Shown piece after piece: positions 1 to 9,107 of a DNA stretch of 64,000 nt. Every line of letters begins with the position of its first letter. Positions within the stretch are counted from its first letter, which is position 1. The notes beneath the pieces are model-generated. The model worked only from the letters and a program-made list of their open reading frames with translations. It did no database searches and had not been told where the DNA came from. Location of the stretch: contig DATNQI010000035.1 in the NCBI GenBank assembly GCA_036704125.1, forward strand, positions 1 to 64,000. The letters run 5' to 3'. The stretch comes from Pantanalinema sp. (lineage in GTDB: Bacteria > Cyanobacteriota > Sericytochromatia > S15B-MN24 > UBA4093). The position numbers were made by a program, and so were the translations under genes.

Positions 1-80
1 GTTAGAGTTGAAGTTTACTAAAAAGACCGTATTTGTCCGATTCAATCCCGGACGCACCTGAGGAGCGAGAACCGCCACCC

Positions 81-314
81 ATGATCACCCCCGAGCACCT
101 GACCCAGTACATCCGCCAGGCCATGCCCGACGCCGAGGTGACGGTGACCGACAAGACGGGCACCTCGGACCACTTCATCCTGCGGATCGTCTCCGATGCC
201 TTCGAGGGCAAGAACCCGCTGGACCGCCAGCGCCTTGTCTACCAGGTCCTGAGCGACCCCATGAGCGACGGGCGCATCCATGCCCTCGAGATCCGCACCG
301 AGACCAAGTCCTGA
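81..314 (+). CDS. bolA: BolA family protein
   Basis: A 77-residue protein of the BolA/IbaG family, small class II KH-like proteins that pair with monothiol glutaredoxins and help iron-sulphur cluster trafficking or iron sensing. The conserved core is visible: a VTDKTGTSDHFILRIVS strand region, a central FEGKNPLDRQRLVYQ segment, and the HALEIRT tail. An in-frame TTG at 33 would add 16 residues with no family similarity, so the ATG at 81, behind a GAGGAGCGAG stretch, is preferred although the spacing is long. The next gene, 31 nt downstream, is its expected glutaredoxin partner. The histidine that would ligate a shared cluster sits in the C-terminal HALEI segment. Confidence 0.9.
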   Translation: MITPEHLTQYIRQAMPDAEVTVTDKTGTSDHFILRIVSDAFEGKNPLDRQRLVYQVLSDPMSDGRIHALEIRTETKS

Positions 315-345
315 CCGTCCCCGCCCCCACTGAAGAGGAGACCCC

Positions 346-693
346 ATGAGCGAGCTGTTCAAGATGGCCGACACGGCCGTCGAAGAGGAAGTCCGCCGCG
401 AGATCCAGGAGCACAAGATCCTGGTCTACGGCAAGGGTACCAAGACGATGCCCATGTGCGGGTTCACCCGCGAGACCGTGCAGTTCTTCGATCGGTACGG
501 CTACGCCTACGAGGTGATCGACGTCCTGAGCAACCCGGCGAAGCGCGAGGTCCTCAGCCGCATGACCAACTGGCCCACCCTGCCCAAGGTCTTCATCAAC
601 GGCGAGTTCTACGGCGACACCGACATCCTCGATCCCATGGCCGAGAAGGGCGAGATCGAGCCGCTGCTCAAGAAGGCATTCGAACAAGCCTAG
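346..693 (+). CDS. grxD: Monothiol glutaredoxin, Grx4 family
   Basis: A 115-residue CGFS-type monothiol glutaredoxin, which binds a [2Fe-2S] cluster with glutathione and passes it to acceptors or to BolA. Seen: the KGTKTMPMCGFT active-site segment with Cys38, the WPTLPKVFINGEFYGDTDIL glutathione-binding region and the family's usual length. The normal CGFS motif is CGFT here, a conservative Ser-to-Thr change. A GAGGAG site precedes the ATG. Directly downstream of bolA, so the pair is probably one transcript ending at the terminator at 711-747. Family assignment is firm; the effect of the variant is unknown. Confidence 0.93.
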   Translation: MSELFKMADTAVEEEVRREIQEHKILVYGKGTKTMPMCGFTRETVQFFDRYGYAYEVIDVLSNPAKREVLSRMTNWPTLPKVFINGEFYGDTDILDPMAEKGEIEPLLKKAFEQA

Positions 694-710
694 CCCCTCG
701 CCTGGATCCC

Positions 711-747
711 GCGCGCCCCGGATGCCTTCCGGGGCGCGCTTATTTTT
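711..747 (+). terminator. Rho-independent terminator after bolA-grxD
   Basis: An inverted repeat (GCGCGCCCCGGA at 711-722 with TCCGGGGCGCGC at 728-739) is followed by TTATTTTT. It lies between the glutaredoxin stop and the Mrp operon and should end the first transcript. Confidence 0.8.
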
Positions 748-835
748 GGCGCGCCGAAAAGAACTGGCCACTCTGACCAGCCTTGGCTCGTTCGCCTGCT
801 TCTACACTCGGGGGTGTCGAAGCGAGGGGTCGATC

Positions 836-3163
836 GTGTCGAACGTGCTGGTCATCGCCATCATCCTGCCGTGGCTGTTCGCGGCGCTGCTGGCGCTCCT
901 GCCCAAGGGCCTGGAGCGCTGGGCCAGCCGCGCGGCCCTCGGGGGCAGCCTCTTGACGGCGCTGAGCCTGACGCTCGCCTGGCGAGACCTCTCTCCCGGC
1001 GCGCACCTGGTCACCGTCGCCGAGCTCGATTGGCTGAGCGTCCCGGGCGGTCGCCTCTCGGTGGCCTACGACGGCCTCTCCTTCCTCTTCCTCATGCTGA
1101 CGGCCTGGATCGCCGTGGTGGTGGTCCTGTTCTCAGGGGCATACCTGCCCCATGCCCAGCATGCCGAGCACGGCGATCGCAGCGAGTCGAGCTACTACGC
1201 CCTGCTTAGCGCCTTCACGGGCTGCATGTTCGGCCTCCTGCTCTCGGGGCACCTGCTCGGGTTCTACGTCTTCTGGGAGCTGACGAGCCTCGCCTCCTTC
1301 CTGCTCATCGGCTTCTGGCATCACGAGGCCCGCGCGCGCGAGGGCGCCCTGCGCAGCCTGGGAATGACCACCGCCGGCGGCGTCATGATGCTGGTCGGGT
1401 TCGTCGGGCTCGGGCTGAGCGTCGGGGCGTGGGGCTTCGGCGAGCTGCTCGCTGCGGGCCGGGTCGGGCCGCACACCCCGTCCCTCGCCGTGTGGGCTGC
1501 CCTCATCGCGGCCGGGGCCCTCGCCAAGAGCGCCCAGGTCCCCTTCTCCAGCTGGCTGCCCGGAGCCATGGCGGCGCCGACGCCGGTGAGCGCCTACCTT
1601 CACTCCGCTGCGCTGATCGCCTCGGGGATCTATCTACTGGCGCGCTTCTTCCCGCTCTTGAGCGGCACGCCCACCTGGCACTGGCTGCTCATCGCCTCGG
1701 GCCTGGTGGGTGGGCTGTTGGGGGGGCTCATCGCCCTGCGGCAGGACGAGCTCAAGGCCATGCTGGCCTACTCCACCGTCAGCCAGTACGCCTTCATCGT
1801 CCTGGCCTTCGGGCTCGGCACCCAGGCAGGGGCGCAGGCGGGGCTCTACGCCTTCTTCATCCACGCGTTCATCAAGGCGGGCCTGTTCCTGCTCAGCGGG
1901 GCGGTGACGCACCTGACCGGCGAGAAGCGCTTCGAGGCGCTCGGCGGCCTGGCCCATCGTCAACCCGTGCTCGCTGTCCTGGCCGTCGTCCTGGCCCTGT
2001 CCCTCGGGGGGGTGCCCATCTTCGGCGGCTTCTACTACAAGGAGGAGCTGCTCCACGCGGCCCTCGAGAACGACGCCTGGCTCCTGCTCGGGGCCCTGCT
2101 CGCCGGAGGGGGGCTCACCTTCCTCTACATGATGCGCTTCTTCAACGAGATCTTCCGGGGCGATCTGCCGGCTCCGCTCCACGTGGAGCGCCTTCCGCTG
2201 CGCATGACCTTCGCGATAGCCCTGCTCGCCGGGGTCTCGCTGGCCGCGGGCCTGGCTCCCAACTGGATGAACCATGCCCTGCTGGACCCTGCGATCGAGA
2301 GCGTCCTGCGCCACCCCGCGCCCTTCAGCGTCGAGCTGAAGTTCAGTGGCCTGCTGCTGCTCAGCCTCGTGGTCCTGGCCTGCGTGGCGGGCCTCTGGGC
2401 CCTATGGCGGCGCGGGGTGCTGCCGGAGGAGTGGCTGTGCCGGCTCCCCAGTCGCTTCGCCTTCGGCGGCAAGCACATGCTCGGGTGGTACTCCGCCGCC
2501 TCCGAGACCCTGCTCGGCCTTCACGACGGCAACCTCAGGCACTACCTGCGCTGGGAGCTGAGCGCGGCCGCCCTGCTCACGGTCGGCTGCTGGTGGGGGA
2601 TCTCGTGGGGGACGCTCCCGGTGCCCGCGCGCTTCGATCTCGCCGTCACCCTCATGCTCGCGGTCGTGCTGCTGGCCGCGGCAGCGACCATCTGGCTGCG
2701 CTTCCACGTGCTCGCCGTCATCGCGCTGACCATCTCGGGCTACGCGCTCGCGGTGGTCTTCGCCCTCATGCACGCGCCCGACGTGGCTCTGGCGCAGGTG
2801 CTGGTCGAGACCCTCGCGACCTTCTCGATCGTGGTGGCCCTGAACCAGAGCCGGCAGATCAATCCGCAGCAGACCCGGATCCTGACGGCGGGCCGCCGTG
2901 ACTGGGGGCGATGGGCCATCTCCATGGGGGTGGGCGCCATCATCGGCTGGCTCACCTACTGGGTGGGAGGGCGCGCCCCCCACTCCTCGATGGGCGAGCG
3001 CTATGCGGCCGATGGTCACGCGCTGAGCGGGATGTGGGATCTCGTGACGGCGATCCTGACCGACTTCAGGGCGCTCGACACGGCGATCGAGATCCTGGTC
3101 TTCGCCGCGGCGGCCCTCGCGGTGGTGGCTCTCTTCCGGCGTCGGGAGGAATCCCATGAATAA
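836..3163 (+). CDS. mrpA: Na+/H+ antiporter subunit A (MrpA)
   Basis: Large subunit of the multi-subunit Mrp (Mnh/Sha) antiporter in the inner membrane, which expels Na+ in exchange for H+. 775 residues, highly hydrophobic, with the complex I ND5-like core: KSAQVPFSSWLPGAM near residue 235, HSAALIASGIYL, and KAMLAYSTVSQYAF near 300. The C-terminal third carries the extra MrpA region. The GTG at 836 is chosen because AGCGAGGGG precedes it and translation opens on a transmembrane helix; the longer frame from 722 would run through the terminator stem. First gene of a complete mrpABCDEFG operon; its stop overlaps mrpB by 8 nt. Confidence 0.93.
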   Translation: MSNVLVIAIILPWLFAALLALLPKGLERWASRAALGGSLLTALSLTLAWRDLSPGAHLVTVAELDWLSVPGGRLSVAYDGLSFLFLMLTAWIAVVVVLFSGAYLPHAQHAEHGDRSESSYYALLSAFTGCMFGLLLSGHLLGFYVFWELTSLASFLLIGFWHHEARAREGALRSLGMTTAGGVMMLVGFVGLGLSVGAWGFGELLAAGRVGPHTPSLAVWAALIAAGALAKSAQVPFSSWLPGAMAAPTPVSAYLHSAALIASGIYLLARFFPLLSGTPTWHWLLIASGLVGGLLGGLIALRQDELKAMLAYSTVSQYAFIVLAFGLGTQAGAQAGLYAFFIHAFIKAGLFLLSGAVTHLTGEKRFEALGGLAHRQPVLAVLAVVLALSLGGVPIFGGFYYKEELLHAALENDAWLLLGALLAGGGLTFLYMMRFFNEIFRGDLPAPLHVERLPLRMTFAIALLAGVSLAAGLAPNWMNHALLDPAIESVLRHPAPFSVELKFSGLLLLSLVVLACVAGLWALWRRGVLPEEWLCRLPSRFAFGGKHMLGWYSAASETLLGLHDGNLRHYLRWELSAAALLTVGCWWGISWGTLPVPARFDLAVTLMLAVVLLAAAATIWLRFHVLAVIALTISGYALAVVFALMHAPDVALAQVLVETLATFSIVVALNQSRQINPQQTRILTAGRRDWGRWAISMGVGAIIGWLTYWVGGRAPHSSMGERYAADGHALSGMWDLVTAILTDFRALDTAIEILVFAAAALAVVALFRRREESHE

Positions 3164-3563
3164 TCCCCTCGTGCGCTTCGTTGCGGCTCTGGTGTTCGGG
3201 GTGACCTGGGTGATTGCCTGGCAGGAGATCCTCTATGCAAGCGAGCTGCCCGGCGAGGGTTTCACCGCCTCCATCCTCCTGCTCCTGGTGGTCCTTCTCC
3301 AGTACGCGGTCATGGGGCGCGCCGAGGCCGCCCGCCGCTTGCCGCCACCGGTCTTCGCCCGTGCCATGACCGCGGGATGCCTCCTGTTGCTCGTCCTGGT
3401 TGCTGTGCCGCTGGCGTGGGGCGGATCGGCCCTCGAGGTCTTCAAGATCCCGCTCGGGCCCTACGCCCTCTCGAGCACCACCCTCTTCGATCTGGCCCTC
3501 TTCCTCACGGTGAGCGGGTCCATGCTCGCGGCCTTCTGCGGCGTCACGGAGAACGAGGTATGA
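3156..3563 (+). CDS. mrpB: Na+/H+ antiporter subunit B (MrpB)
   Basis: A 135-residue membrane subunit of the Mrp antiporter with four predicted helices, matching the MnhB domain. It is thought to be structural, needed for assembly of the complex with MrpA. The start ATG overlaps the end of mrpA by 8 nt behind a GGGAGGA site inside mrpA, which implies translational coupling. The gene ends in an ATGA overlap with mrpC. The assignment rests on size, hydrophobic profile and place in the conserved gene order. Confidence 0.9.
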   Translation: MNNPLVRFVAALVFGVTWVIAWQEILYASELPGEGFTASILLLLVVLLQYAVMGRAEAARRLPPPVFARAMTAGCLLLLVLVAVPLAWGGSALEVFKIPLGPYALSSTTLFDLALFLTVSGSMLAAFCGVTENEV

Positions 3564-3892
3564 CGGCCGTCTACGCGGTGGCCGTCGGCCTGCTTTTCAC
3601 CATCGGCTGCTACCAGCTGCTCGGCAGGGATCTGCTGCGCATCGCCTTCGGGATATACATGGCCTTCAACGGTGTCAACCTGCTCATCATGGCGCTCGGA
3701 ACCGTGCCGACGGGGGCCGCCCCCTTCGCCCAGCTCCGCGGCCCCTACGTGGATCCGCTGGTCCAGGCGATGGTCCTGACGGCGATCGTCATCGGGTTCG
3801 GGCTCGCCACCTTCCTGCTGATCCTGGCGGCACGCCTCGCCCAGGCGCGCAACACCCTGGACGCCGAGGCCATGCGACGGTGGCGGCGATGA
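3560..3892 (+). CDS. mrpC: Na+/H+ antiporter subunit C (MrpC)
   Basis: A 110-residue, three-helix membrane protein homologous to NuoK of complex I. Seen: the FGIYMAFNGVNLLIM helix followed by VDPLVQAMVLTAIVIGFG, the typical DPxxQALxLTAIVIxxA pattern of MnhC/NuoK-like subunits. The start is in an ATGA overlap with mrpB and the stop in an ATGA overlap with mrpD, so the four genes A to D are tightly coupled. Confidence 0.93.
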   Translation: MTAVYAVAVGLLFTIGCYQLLGRDLLRIAFGIYMAFNGVNLLIMALGTVPTGAAPFAQLRGPYVDPLVQAMVLTAIVIGFGLATFLLILAARLAQARNTLDAEAMRRWRR

Positions 3893-5328
3893 GCCTCGCG
3901 TGGCTGCTCATCACCCCTCTGGCGGCTTTCGTGGCCGTGCTCTCGGCGCGGAGCCGGCCTCGCATGCAGGCGCTCGTCATCATGGCCATGGCCCTTTGCT
4001 CCTGCATCTTGAGCGCGGCCCTTTTCGCGGCGGGGCCCGCACCGCTCACCTACGCCCCTGGCGGCTGGGGGGAGCCGCTCGGGATCCTGCTGCGCGCCGA
4101 CCCCCTCAGCCGTCTGATGTTGCTGCTGACGGGCGTCCTCTTCAGCGCGGGAGCTGCCTGCCATCTGGGCCAGACGTGGCAAGGGGGGGCACCCACCGGG
4201 CGTCCCGTCTACCACATGGCCTTCCCCTTGCTGCTGCTCGCCCTCAACTGCCTGTTCATGACGGCCGACTTCTTCAACTTCTACGTCTGCTTCGAGCTGG
4301 TCGCCGTCTCCTCGTACCTCCTCGTCGCGATGGGCAAGCATGCGCCTTTCGAGGCCGCCTGGAAGTACTCGGCCCAGAGCGTGATCGGATCCATTTGCCT
4401 GCTCACCGCCATTTGTCTGCTCTACAGCTGGACGGGGGCTCTGAGCATGGCCGACGTGACGGCGCGCCTCGAAACCCCCGCCCGCTGGGCAGCGCCGCTT
4501 CTTCTGGTGGCCTTCCTGCTCAAGGGCGCGATCTTCCCGTTCCACTTCTGGCAGCCGGACGCCCACGCGGCGGCGACCACGCCGGGCAGCGTCCTGCTGG
4601 CGGGCCTGCTCGTCAAGGTGGGATTGTACGGCCTCTTGCGCTTCTGGCCCCTGCTCCTGGGCGCAAGCCTGGAGAAGGCCTTTCTCGTCATCGGGGCCGC
4701 CTCGATCCTGTTCGGGGCGATCGCCGCCTGGCGCCAGAGCGATGCCAAGCGCCTCCTGGGTTTCTCCACGGTGAGCCAGCTGGGCTTCGTCCTGCTGGGG
4801 CTCGGGATGGGAAGTCCCGGGGCGCTGGGGGCGGCCGTCTTCTTCCTGGTCGCCCACTCGCTTGCCAAGTCCCTGCTTTTCCTTGCCACCGGCAGCGTCA
4901 CCGACCGGGTGGGCCAGACCGCCTTCGCCGAGCTCGAGGGAGCCGGCAGGGGAATGCCCATGGCCTCGGCGGGCTACCTGATCGGTGCGCTCTCGCTTGT
5001 GGGGATGCCGCTCACCGCGGGCTTCGTGGGGAAGATAGGCCTGCTCGCGGAAGGGGCCCGGCTCGCCCTGTGGCCGTGGGTGGGACTCCTGGCGCTGGCG
5101 AGCGTGATGACGCTCGGGTACTGCGTGCGGGCGTACCAGTGCCTGTTCTGGGGACCGGCGCACGCGAGGCCCCTGGCGGGTCGGGCGAACCTCGGTTCGT
5201 CCGGTGCGATCGCGGCCCTGTCGCTCGTGGTGCTGCTGATCGGGGTGGCCCCTGCTCCTCTCTGGGAGTGGAGCCTCGCGAGCGCCGATGCCCTGATCGC
5301 CGCGCGGCTCGAGCGGGGGGCGCGATGA
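3889..5328 (+). CDS. mrpD: Na+/H+ antiporter subunit D (MrpD)
   Basis: A 479-residue membrane subunit homologous to the proton-pumping NuoM/NuoN subunits of complex I. Seen: the glutamate-containing FELVAVSSYLLVA helix, FLLKGAIFPFHFWQPDAHAAA with the channel lysine near residue 210, and KRLLGFSTVSQLGF near residue 285. The ATG at 3889 overlaps the mrpC stop by 4 nt; an upstream in-frame GTG at 3880 is less likely. Together with MrpA it should form the ion-translocating core. The gene ends in an ATGA overlap with mrpE. Confidence 0.93.
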   Translation: MSLAWLLITPLAAFVAVLSARSRPRMQALVIMAMALCSCILSAALFAAGPAPLTYAPGGWGEPLGILLRADPLSRLMLLLTGVLFSAGAACHLGQTWQGGAPTGRPVYHMAFPLLLLALNCLFMTADFFNFYVCFELVAVSSYLLVAMGKHAPFEAAWKYSAQSVIGSICLLTAICLLYSWTGALSMADVTARLETPARWAAPLLLVAFLLKGAIFPFHFWQPDAHAAATTPGSVLLAGLLVKVGLYGLLRFWPLLLGASLEKAFLVIGAASILFGAIAAWRQSDAKRLLGFSTVSQLGFVLLGLGMGSPGALGAAVFFLVAHSLAKSLLFLATGSVTDRVGQTAFAELEGAGRGMPMASAGYLIGALSLVGMPLTAGFVGKIGLLAEGARLALWPWVGLLALASVMTLGYCVRAYQCLFWGPAHARPLAGRANLGSSGAIAALSLVVLLIGVAPAPLWEWSLASADALIAARLERGAR

Positions 5329-5822
5329 ACGTCGCCTTCCTGCTGTTTTCGAGCGCAGCCTTGCTGGTCTGGTTTGCCCTGATCGGCCGCGCCGACGTGC
5401 CGGAGTGGTGCCTGGGCGCACCTGTCGTGCTGAGCGCCTGGGGCATCACGCAGCGCCTCGTGGATGCGCCGCTGCGCCTTGCGCCTTCACGCGCGCTGCC
5501 CTGGCTTCGAGGGGCGGTCGGTTACCTCTTGGGCTTCGTGGCCCCCGAGATCCCGCGGGCCACCTTGCGGGTTTTCGCCAAGGTCGTGCGGCCTCGGCAG
5601 GACGTCCAGTCCGCGATCATCGCCGTCCGGCTCCCCGAGGCGTCGCGCGCGGCCCTCATCTTGCTCGCCTACGGGATCTCCCTGACACCCGGTCAGTTGA
5701 TCGTGGACATCGACTCCGAGGCGCACGTCCTCTACGTCCACATCCTGGATGCCGCGGACCCTGAGGCGGCACGCCAGGAGATCCTCGCCCTTTACGCGCG
5801 CTACCTCAAGGAGGTCATCTGA
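5325..5822 (+). CDS. mrpE: Na+/H+ antiporter subunit E (MrpE)
   Basis: A 165-residue MnhE-family subunit with N-terminal membrane helices and a cytoplasmic C-terminal domain. The conserved segment ISLTPGQLIVDID (family consensus TPGT followed by a strand) is present, as is the acidic helix at the C terminus. Required for antiporter assembly in characterised Mrp complexes. It starts in an ATGA overlap with mrpD and its stop shares one base with the mrpF start. Confidence 0.9.
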   Translation: MNVAFLLFSSAALLVWFALIGRADVPEWCLGAPVVLSAWGITQRLVDAPLRLAPSRALPWLRGAVGYLLGFVAPEIPRATLRVFAKVVRPRQDVQSAIIAVRLPEASRAALILLAYGISLTPGQLIVDIDSEAHVLYVHILDAADPEAARQEILALYARYLKEVI

Positions 5823-6094
5823 TGCTGAACGCGGTGCTGATCGCGGCGCTTTCCTTCCTGGTCCTTCTCGCGTTCGCCACCACGTGGCGGGTCGTCACCG
5901 GCCCCACGATCCCGGACCGGCTGCTGGCGGGCGACCTCACGGTGGCGATCCTGACCTTCGTGCTCGCGATCGCCGCCATCCTCGGCGGGTCTGAGCTCTA
6001 CCTGGACGCGGCCCTGGTCGCGGCCTTCCTCGCCTTCACCAGCACCATCGTGCTCACCCAGTTCATCGCCGGCGGCAAGGTGTTCGACGCATGA
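5822..6094 (+). CDS. mrpF: Na+/H+ antiporter subunit F (MrpF)
   Basis: A 90-residue, three-helix subunit of the MnhF family. The diagnostic segment TGPTIPDRLLAGDL between helices one and two is present, with the conserved Asp of the PDR motif. It starts in a TGATG overlap with mrpE and ends in an ATGA overlap with mrpG. Confidence 0.93.
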   Translation: MLNAVLIAALSFLVLLAFATTWRVVTGPTIPDRLLAGDLTVAILTFVLAIAAILGGSELYLDAALVAAFLAFTSTIVLTQFIAGGKVFDA

Positions 6095-6420
6095 TCGCCT
6101 GGATCGGCCTGTGCGCCCTGCTGCTCGGCATCGCCATCACCGCGGCGGGGGTGGTCGGCATCTACCGCTTTCCCGACGTCTACGCGCGCCTCAACGCCCT
6201 GGCCAAGGTGACGACCATGGGCGCGGTCCTGGTCCACCTCTCCTCGGGGGCCCTGCTGCCGCCCGGGCAAGGGGGGAAGGCAGTCCTGACGGCGCTCGTC
6301 CTGCTCCTGACCACTCCGGTCGTCACCCAGGCGATCGCCTACCTCGCGCACCGCCAGGGCCTGCCCAATCGCCTGCAGCGCGACGAGCTCGAAAGCGACC
6401 GGGCGAGCTTCGGGCTGTGA
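6091..6420 (+). CDS. mrpG: Na+/H+ antiporter subunit G (MrpG)
   Basis: A 109-residue, three-helix MnhG-family subunit. Seen: the GIYRFPDVYARLNALAKVTT segment conserved in MnhG/PhaG proteins (R-P-D-x-Y-x-R-L-H/N-A). Last gene of the mrp operon; no strong terminator is visible after it. The downstream acyltransferase begins 144 nt later and is probably separate. Confidence 0.93.
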   Translation: MIAWIGLCALLLGIAITAAGVVGIYRFPDVYARLNALAKVTTMGAVLVHLSSGALLPPGQGGKAVLTALVLLLTTPVVTQAIAYLAHRQGLPNRLQRDELESDRASFGL

Positions 6421-6564
6421 TGTCGCGCTGGCGGCGCGAACCTAATACCGTAGGCAAAAAAGCCTACTCTCGAAGGGGCCATGCTGCACCCACAAGTCGC
6501 CTCCCGTGCTCTAAGCTGGAGAAGGTGCTATTTTGTGGCGCCTGGCACGATGGGGAAGGCGTCC

Positions 6565-7611
6565 ATGAAAGAGAGCATCAATCGTCACCTGATCGGGATG
6601 CGAGCCGCAGGCTGCATCGCCGTCCTGTTCGTGCACGCCTTCACCGGTCCGCAGGAGCCGCTGCAACCGCTCCTGGAATCGCTCAACCAGCTCGCGCGCT
6701 TCGGCACCCCGCTCCTGCTCTTCATCTCGGCCTACCTGATGTTCGGGGCTTCGGGGCGAACGCCCTTCGACGTGCGCCGCTTCGTGCAGCGGCGCTTTCA
6801 GTACATCGTGCTGCCCTTCCTTCTGGTCTCGCTGATCCAGATCGCGCCCTTCGTGCAGCAGCGACAGTTCCTCAAGATCGGCATCCATTTCCTGACGGGC
6901 GGTGGGAGCCACCTCTTCTTCGTGCCCCTGATGATCCAGGTGTACGCCTTGTACGTGCTGCTGCGCGTGTGGGGGCGGCCCCTCGACTGGCGGCGGCTCT
7001 TGCTGCCGAGCTTGCTGGTATCGCTCGTCTGGTCGTGTGCCTGGCTTGGCCTGGATGTCCAGGTGAATCGCTGGCAGTGGCTTCTGCCTGGCTGGCTTCC
7101 TTTCGTCGTCCTCGGGGCCCTCTGCGCCACCGAGCCGAGCTGGCTGCCCGCGTTCTGGCGCCGCCACGCGCTCCCCCTGAACGCTGCCTTGCTCGCGGCT
7201 GCCGGTCTCGTGGCCGTCCAACTACATGTCTTCGGTCCTGGGTCGCTTTCGAGCGTGCAGCGGGAAATCCTGTCGACCAGCCGCGGCCCGGCGGTGATCG
7301 TCTACGCCTTGTTGTTCATCGCATGGTGGGTGGCAAGGTGGCCGCAGCTAAAGGAGCGAGAGCTGCCGCCGCTCATCGGCCTCATCAGCAGCCGTTCGTT
7401 CGGCATCTACCTGGTACACCCCTTCGTGAACGGGGCCTTGTCCGCGGTCCCCGCCTTCCTGAATGCTCCGTTGTTCCTGAGGGTGTTGCTCATGCTGCTC
7501 GCCTCGCTCGCCTTGGTCTGTCTCGTCGGGGCGCTGCCCGGGGGGAGCTGGCTGGTCGGCAAGCCCAGCCCCACCGGGATCACGCCTCGGCGCGAGCAAG
7601 TGGTCGCCTGA
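6565..7611 (+). CDS. Acyltransferase family 3 membrane protein
   Basis: A 348-residue, ten-helix membrane protein of the acyltransferase-3 (OafA/YrhL) family, which moves acyl groups such as acetyl or succinyl onto sugars of surface polysaccharides. The family hallmarks are present: GMRAAGCIAVLFVHAF near the N terminus with the conserved His, and FGTPLLLFISAYLMF. The C terminus has the FGIYLVHPFVN segment typical of the last helices. The ATG at 6565 follows a GGGGAAGG site; upstream in-frame ATGs at 6481 and 6550 are less well placed. Its substrate cannot be told; the exopolysaccharide locus is about 40 kb away. Confidence 0.82.
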   Translation: MKESINRHLIGMRAAGCIAVLFVHAFTGPQEPLQPLLESLNQLARFGTPLLLFISAYLMFGASGRTPFDVRRFVQRRFQYIVLPFLLVSLIQIAPFVQQRQFLKIGIHFLTGGGSHLFFVPLMIQVYALYVLLRVWGRPLDWRRLLLPSLLVSLVWSCAWLGLDVQVNRWQWLLPGWLPFVVLGALCATEPSWLPAFWRRHALPLNAALLAAAGLVAVQLHVFGPGSLSSVQREILSTSRGPAVIVYALLFIAWWVARWPQLKERELPPLIGLISSRSFGIYLVHPFVNGALSAVPAFLNAPLFLRVLLMLLASLALVCLVGALPGGSWLVGKPSPTGITPRREQVVA

Positions 7612-7745
7612 GGTTCTGCGGGCGCGAGGGCATGTGCGATCGCGCGTGCTCGTCACGGCGGTGAGTTTTTGTCGGGTACGACGCCTGGGCGCTCGTGGAC
7701 GTCTACCCGACCACGCTTCGCACGAACGAGGTGGCCCGAAAGGCG

Positions 7746-7771
7746 GCGGCCCCGGAATGATCCGGGGCCGC
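7746..7771 (-). terminator. Hairpin downstream of tpx
   Basis: An 11-bp stem (GCGGCCCCGGA with TCCGGGGCCGC) lies just past the thiol peroxidase stop. The T-tract on the minus strand is weak (CTTTC), so efficiency is uncertain. Confidence 0.5.
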
Positions 7772-7779
7772 ACGGGGGC

Positions 7780-8280
7780 TTATGCCAGGGCCTTGAGGGC
7801 GGCCGCGTAGTTCGGCTCCTGGGCGATCTCGGGGACCTGCTCCTCGTAGACGATCTTGCCCTGCGGGTCGATCACGACCACCGCCCGCGACAGGAGCCCG
7901 GCGAGGGGGCCGTCCTGCATGGTCAGGCCGTAGCGCTCGGCGAACTCGTGGTGACGGAAGCCGGACAGGGACACCACGTTGGTGAGGCCCTCGGCGCCGC
8001 AGAACCGCGCGTGCGCGAAGGGCAGGTCGTTCGACACGCAGAGCACGACGGTGTTGTCGAGCTTCTCGGCCGAGGCGTTGAAGCTGCGGACGGACGCCTG
8101 GCAGACGCCCGTGTCGATGCTCGGGAAGATGTTCAGGATGACGCGCTTGCCCGCGAAGTTCTTGAGCGAGACGTCGCCGAGGTCGGTCCTGGTCAGGGTG
8201 AAGTCGGGGGCCGTCGTGCCGACCGGCGGGAGCTGGCCGGACGTGTGGATCGGGTTGCCCTTGAAGGTGATGGTCGCCAT
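7780..8280 (-). CDS. tpx: Thiol peroxidase (Tpx, atypical 2-Cys peroxiredoxin)
   Basis: A 166-residue peroxiredoxin of the Tpx subfamily, which reduces hydroperoxides with thioredoxin as reductant. Seen: the N-terminal [18 protein letters not shown] typical of Tpx, peroxidatic Cys60 in PSIDTGVC, resolving Cys94 in HARFCGAEG and the usual length. An AAGGAGGCACC site lies just before the ATG. Probably a single-gene transcript. In this oxidase-bearing aerobe it is a likely part of peroxide defence. Confidence 0.95.
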   Translation of the reverse strand: MATITFKGNPIHTSGQLPPVGTTAPDFTLTRTDLGDVSLKNFAGKRVILNIFPSIDTGVCQASVRSFNASAEKLDNTVVLCVSNDLPFAHARFCGAEGLTNVVSLSGFRHHEFAERYGLTMQDGPLAGLLSRAVVVIDPQGKIVYEEQVPEIAQEPNYAAALKALA

Positions 8281-8367
8281 GGTGCCTCCTTGTAATGGGG
8301 TGCGTTCGGATCATTCGGAAAGCCGCTCCCAATTGTAAAGGAATATCCGGAGTCCACCAGGCGAGGC

Positions 8368-8961
8368 TCAGTGGATCTTCTCTTGCCTCAGCATCAGCTC
8401 GAGCGCCCACGCGAGGCGCCGGGCACGCGTCTCTGGCTTCTTGGCCGACTGGATGCGGTAGTAGAGGGCGAAGCGGTTCGCCTTGTCGAGGCCCTCGAAG
8501 AAGACCTTGGCCTCGGGGTGCCGGTCGAGCAGGGCGAGGAAGTCCTCCGGCATGCGCGCCTGGCTCGGTGAGTCGTAGGCGGCGTCCCACTGGCCGTTGC
8601 GCTTGGCCTCCTCGATGGCTTGCTGGCCAGCGGGCTGCATCTTGCCGGCCTCGATGAGGCGCGCGACGTGCCCCCGGTTGGCCTTGGACCAGGGCGATCG
8701 CGCCTTGCGGGGCGAGAAGCGCTGCAAGTAGCTGTGCGCGTCGTACGCGTTCTTGGTGCTGTCGATCCAGCCGTAGCAGAGGGCCTCGTCGAGGGCTTCC
8801 GCATAGGTGAGGGTGGGCTGCCCACTCCCCTTCTTGTAGAGGCGCACCCAGACGCCCGGGGCCCGGGCGTGGTGGTCGGCGAGCCATGCGCGCCAGTCTT
8901 CCTGGGAGGCGAAGGGGAGGATGGGAAGGTCCTTGAGGGATTCAGTCGGCGGTGGGGTCAT
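8368..8961 (-). CDS. YdeI/OmdA-family protein
   Basis: A 197-residue protein of the YdeI/OmpD-associated (OmdA) family. The signature blocks are present: a W-x-x-WL-x-x-HH start, LTYAEALDEALCYGWIDS, YLQRFSPRKARSPWSKAN, and the helical tail MPEDFLALLDRHPEA with a KANRFALYYRI segment. Family members have been linked to bacteriocin or antimicrobial resistance, but the biochemical role is not established. It stands alone between tpx (87 nt downstream) and the divergent zf-TFIIB gene. Confidence 0.8.
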   Translation of the reverse strand: MTPPPTESLKDLPILPFASQEDWRAWLADHHARAPGVWVRLYKKGSGQPTLTYAEALDEALCYGWIDSTKNAYDAHSYLQRFSPRKARSPWSKANRGHVARLIEAGKMQPAGQQAIEEAKRNGQWDAAYDSPSQARMPEDFLALLDRHPEAKVFFEGLDKANRFALYYRIQSAKKPETRARRLAWALELMLRQEKIH

Positions 8962-9107
8962 GGTTTCCGGTTCCGTTAAGGGGGCTGAAGAGAGTTTACC
9001 CCGTGAAGCATCGGTCGTTCCAGCGCCGAGGAGCCGGCATGCCGAGATTTCCGCGGGCGGGGGCCGGGTAAGAAATAGTGGAGTACTTGTTTGCTTGGAG
9101 GGCGTTC

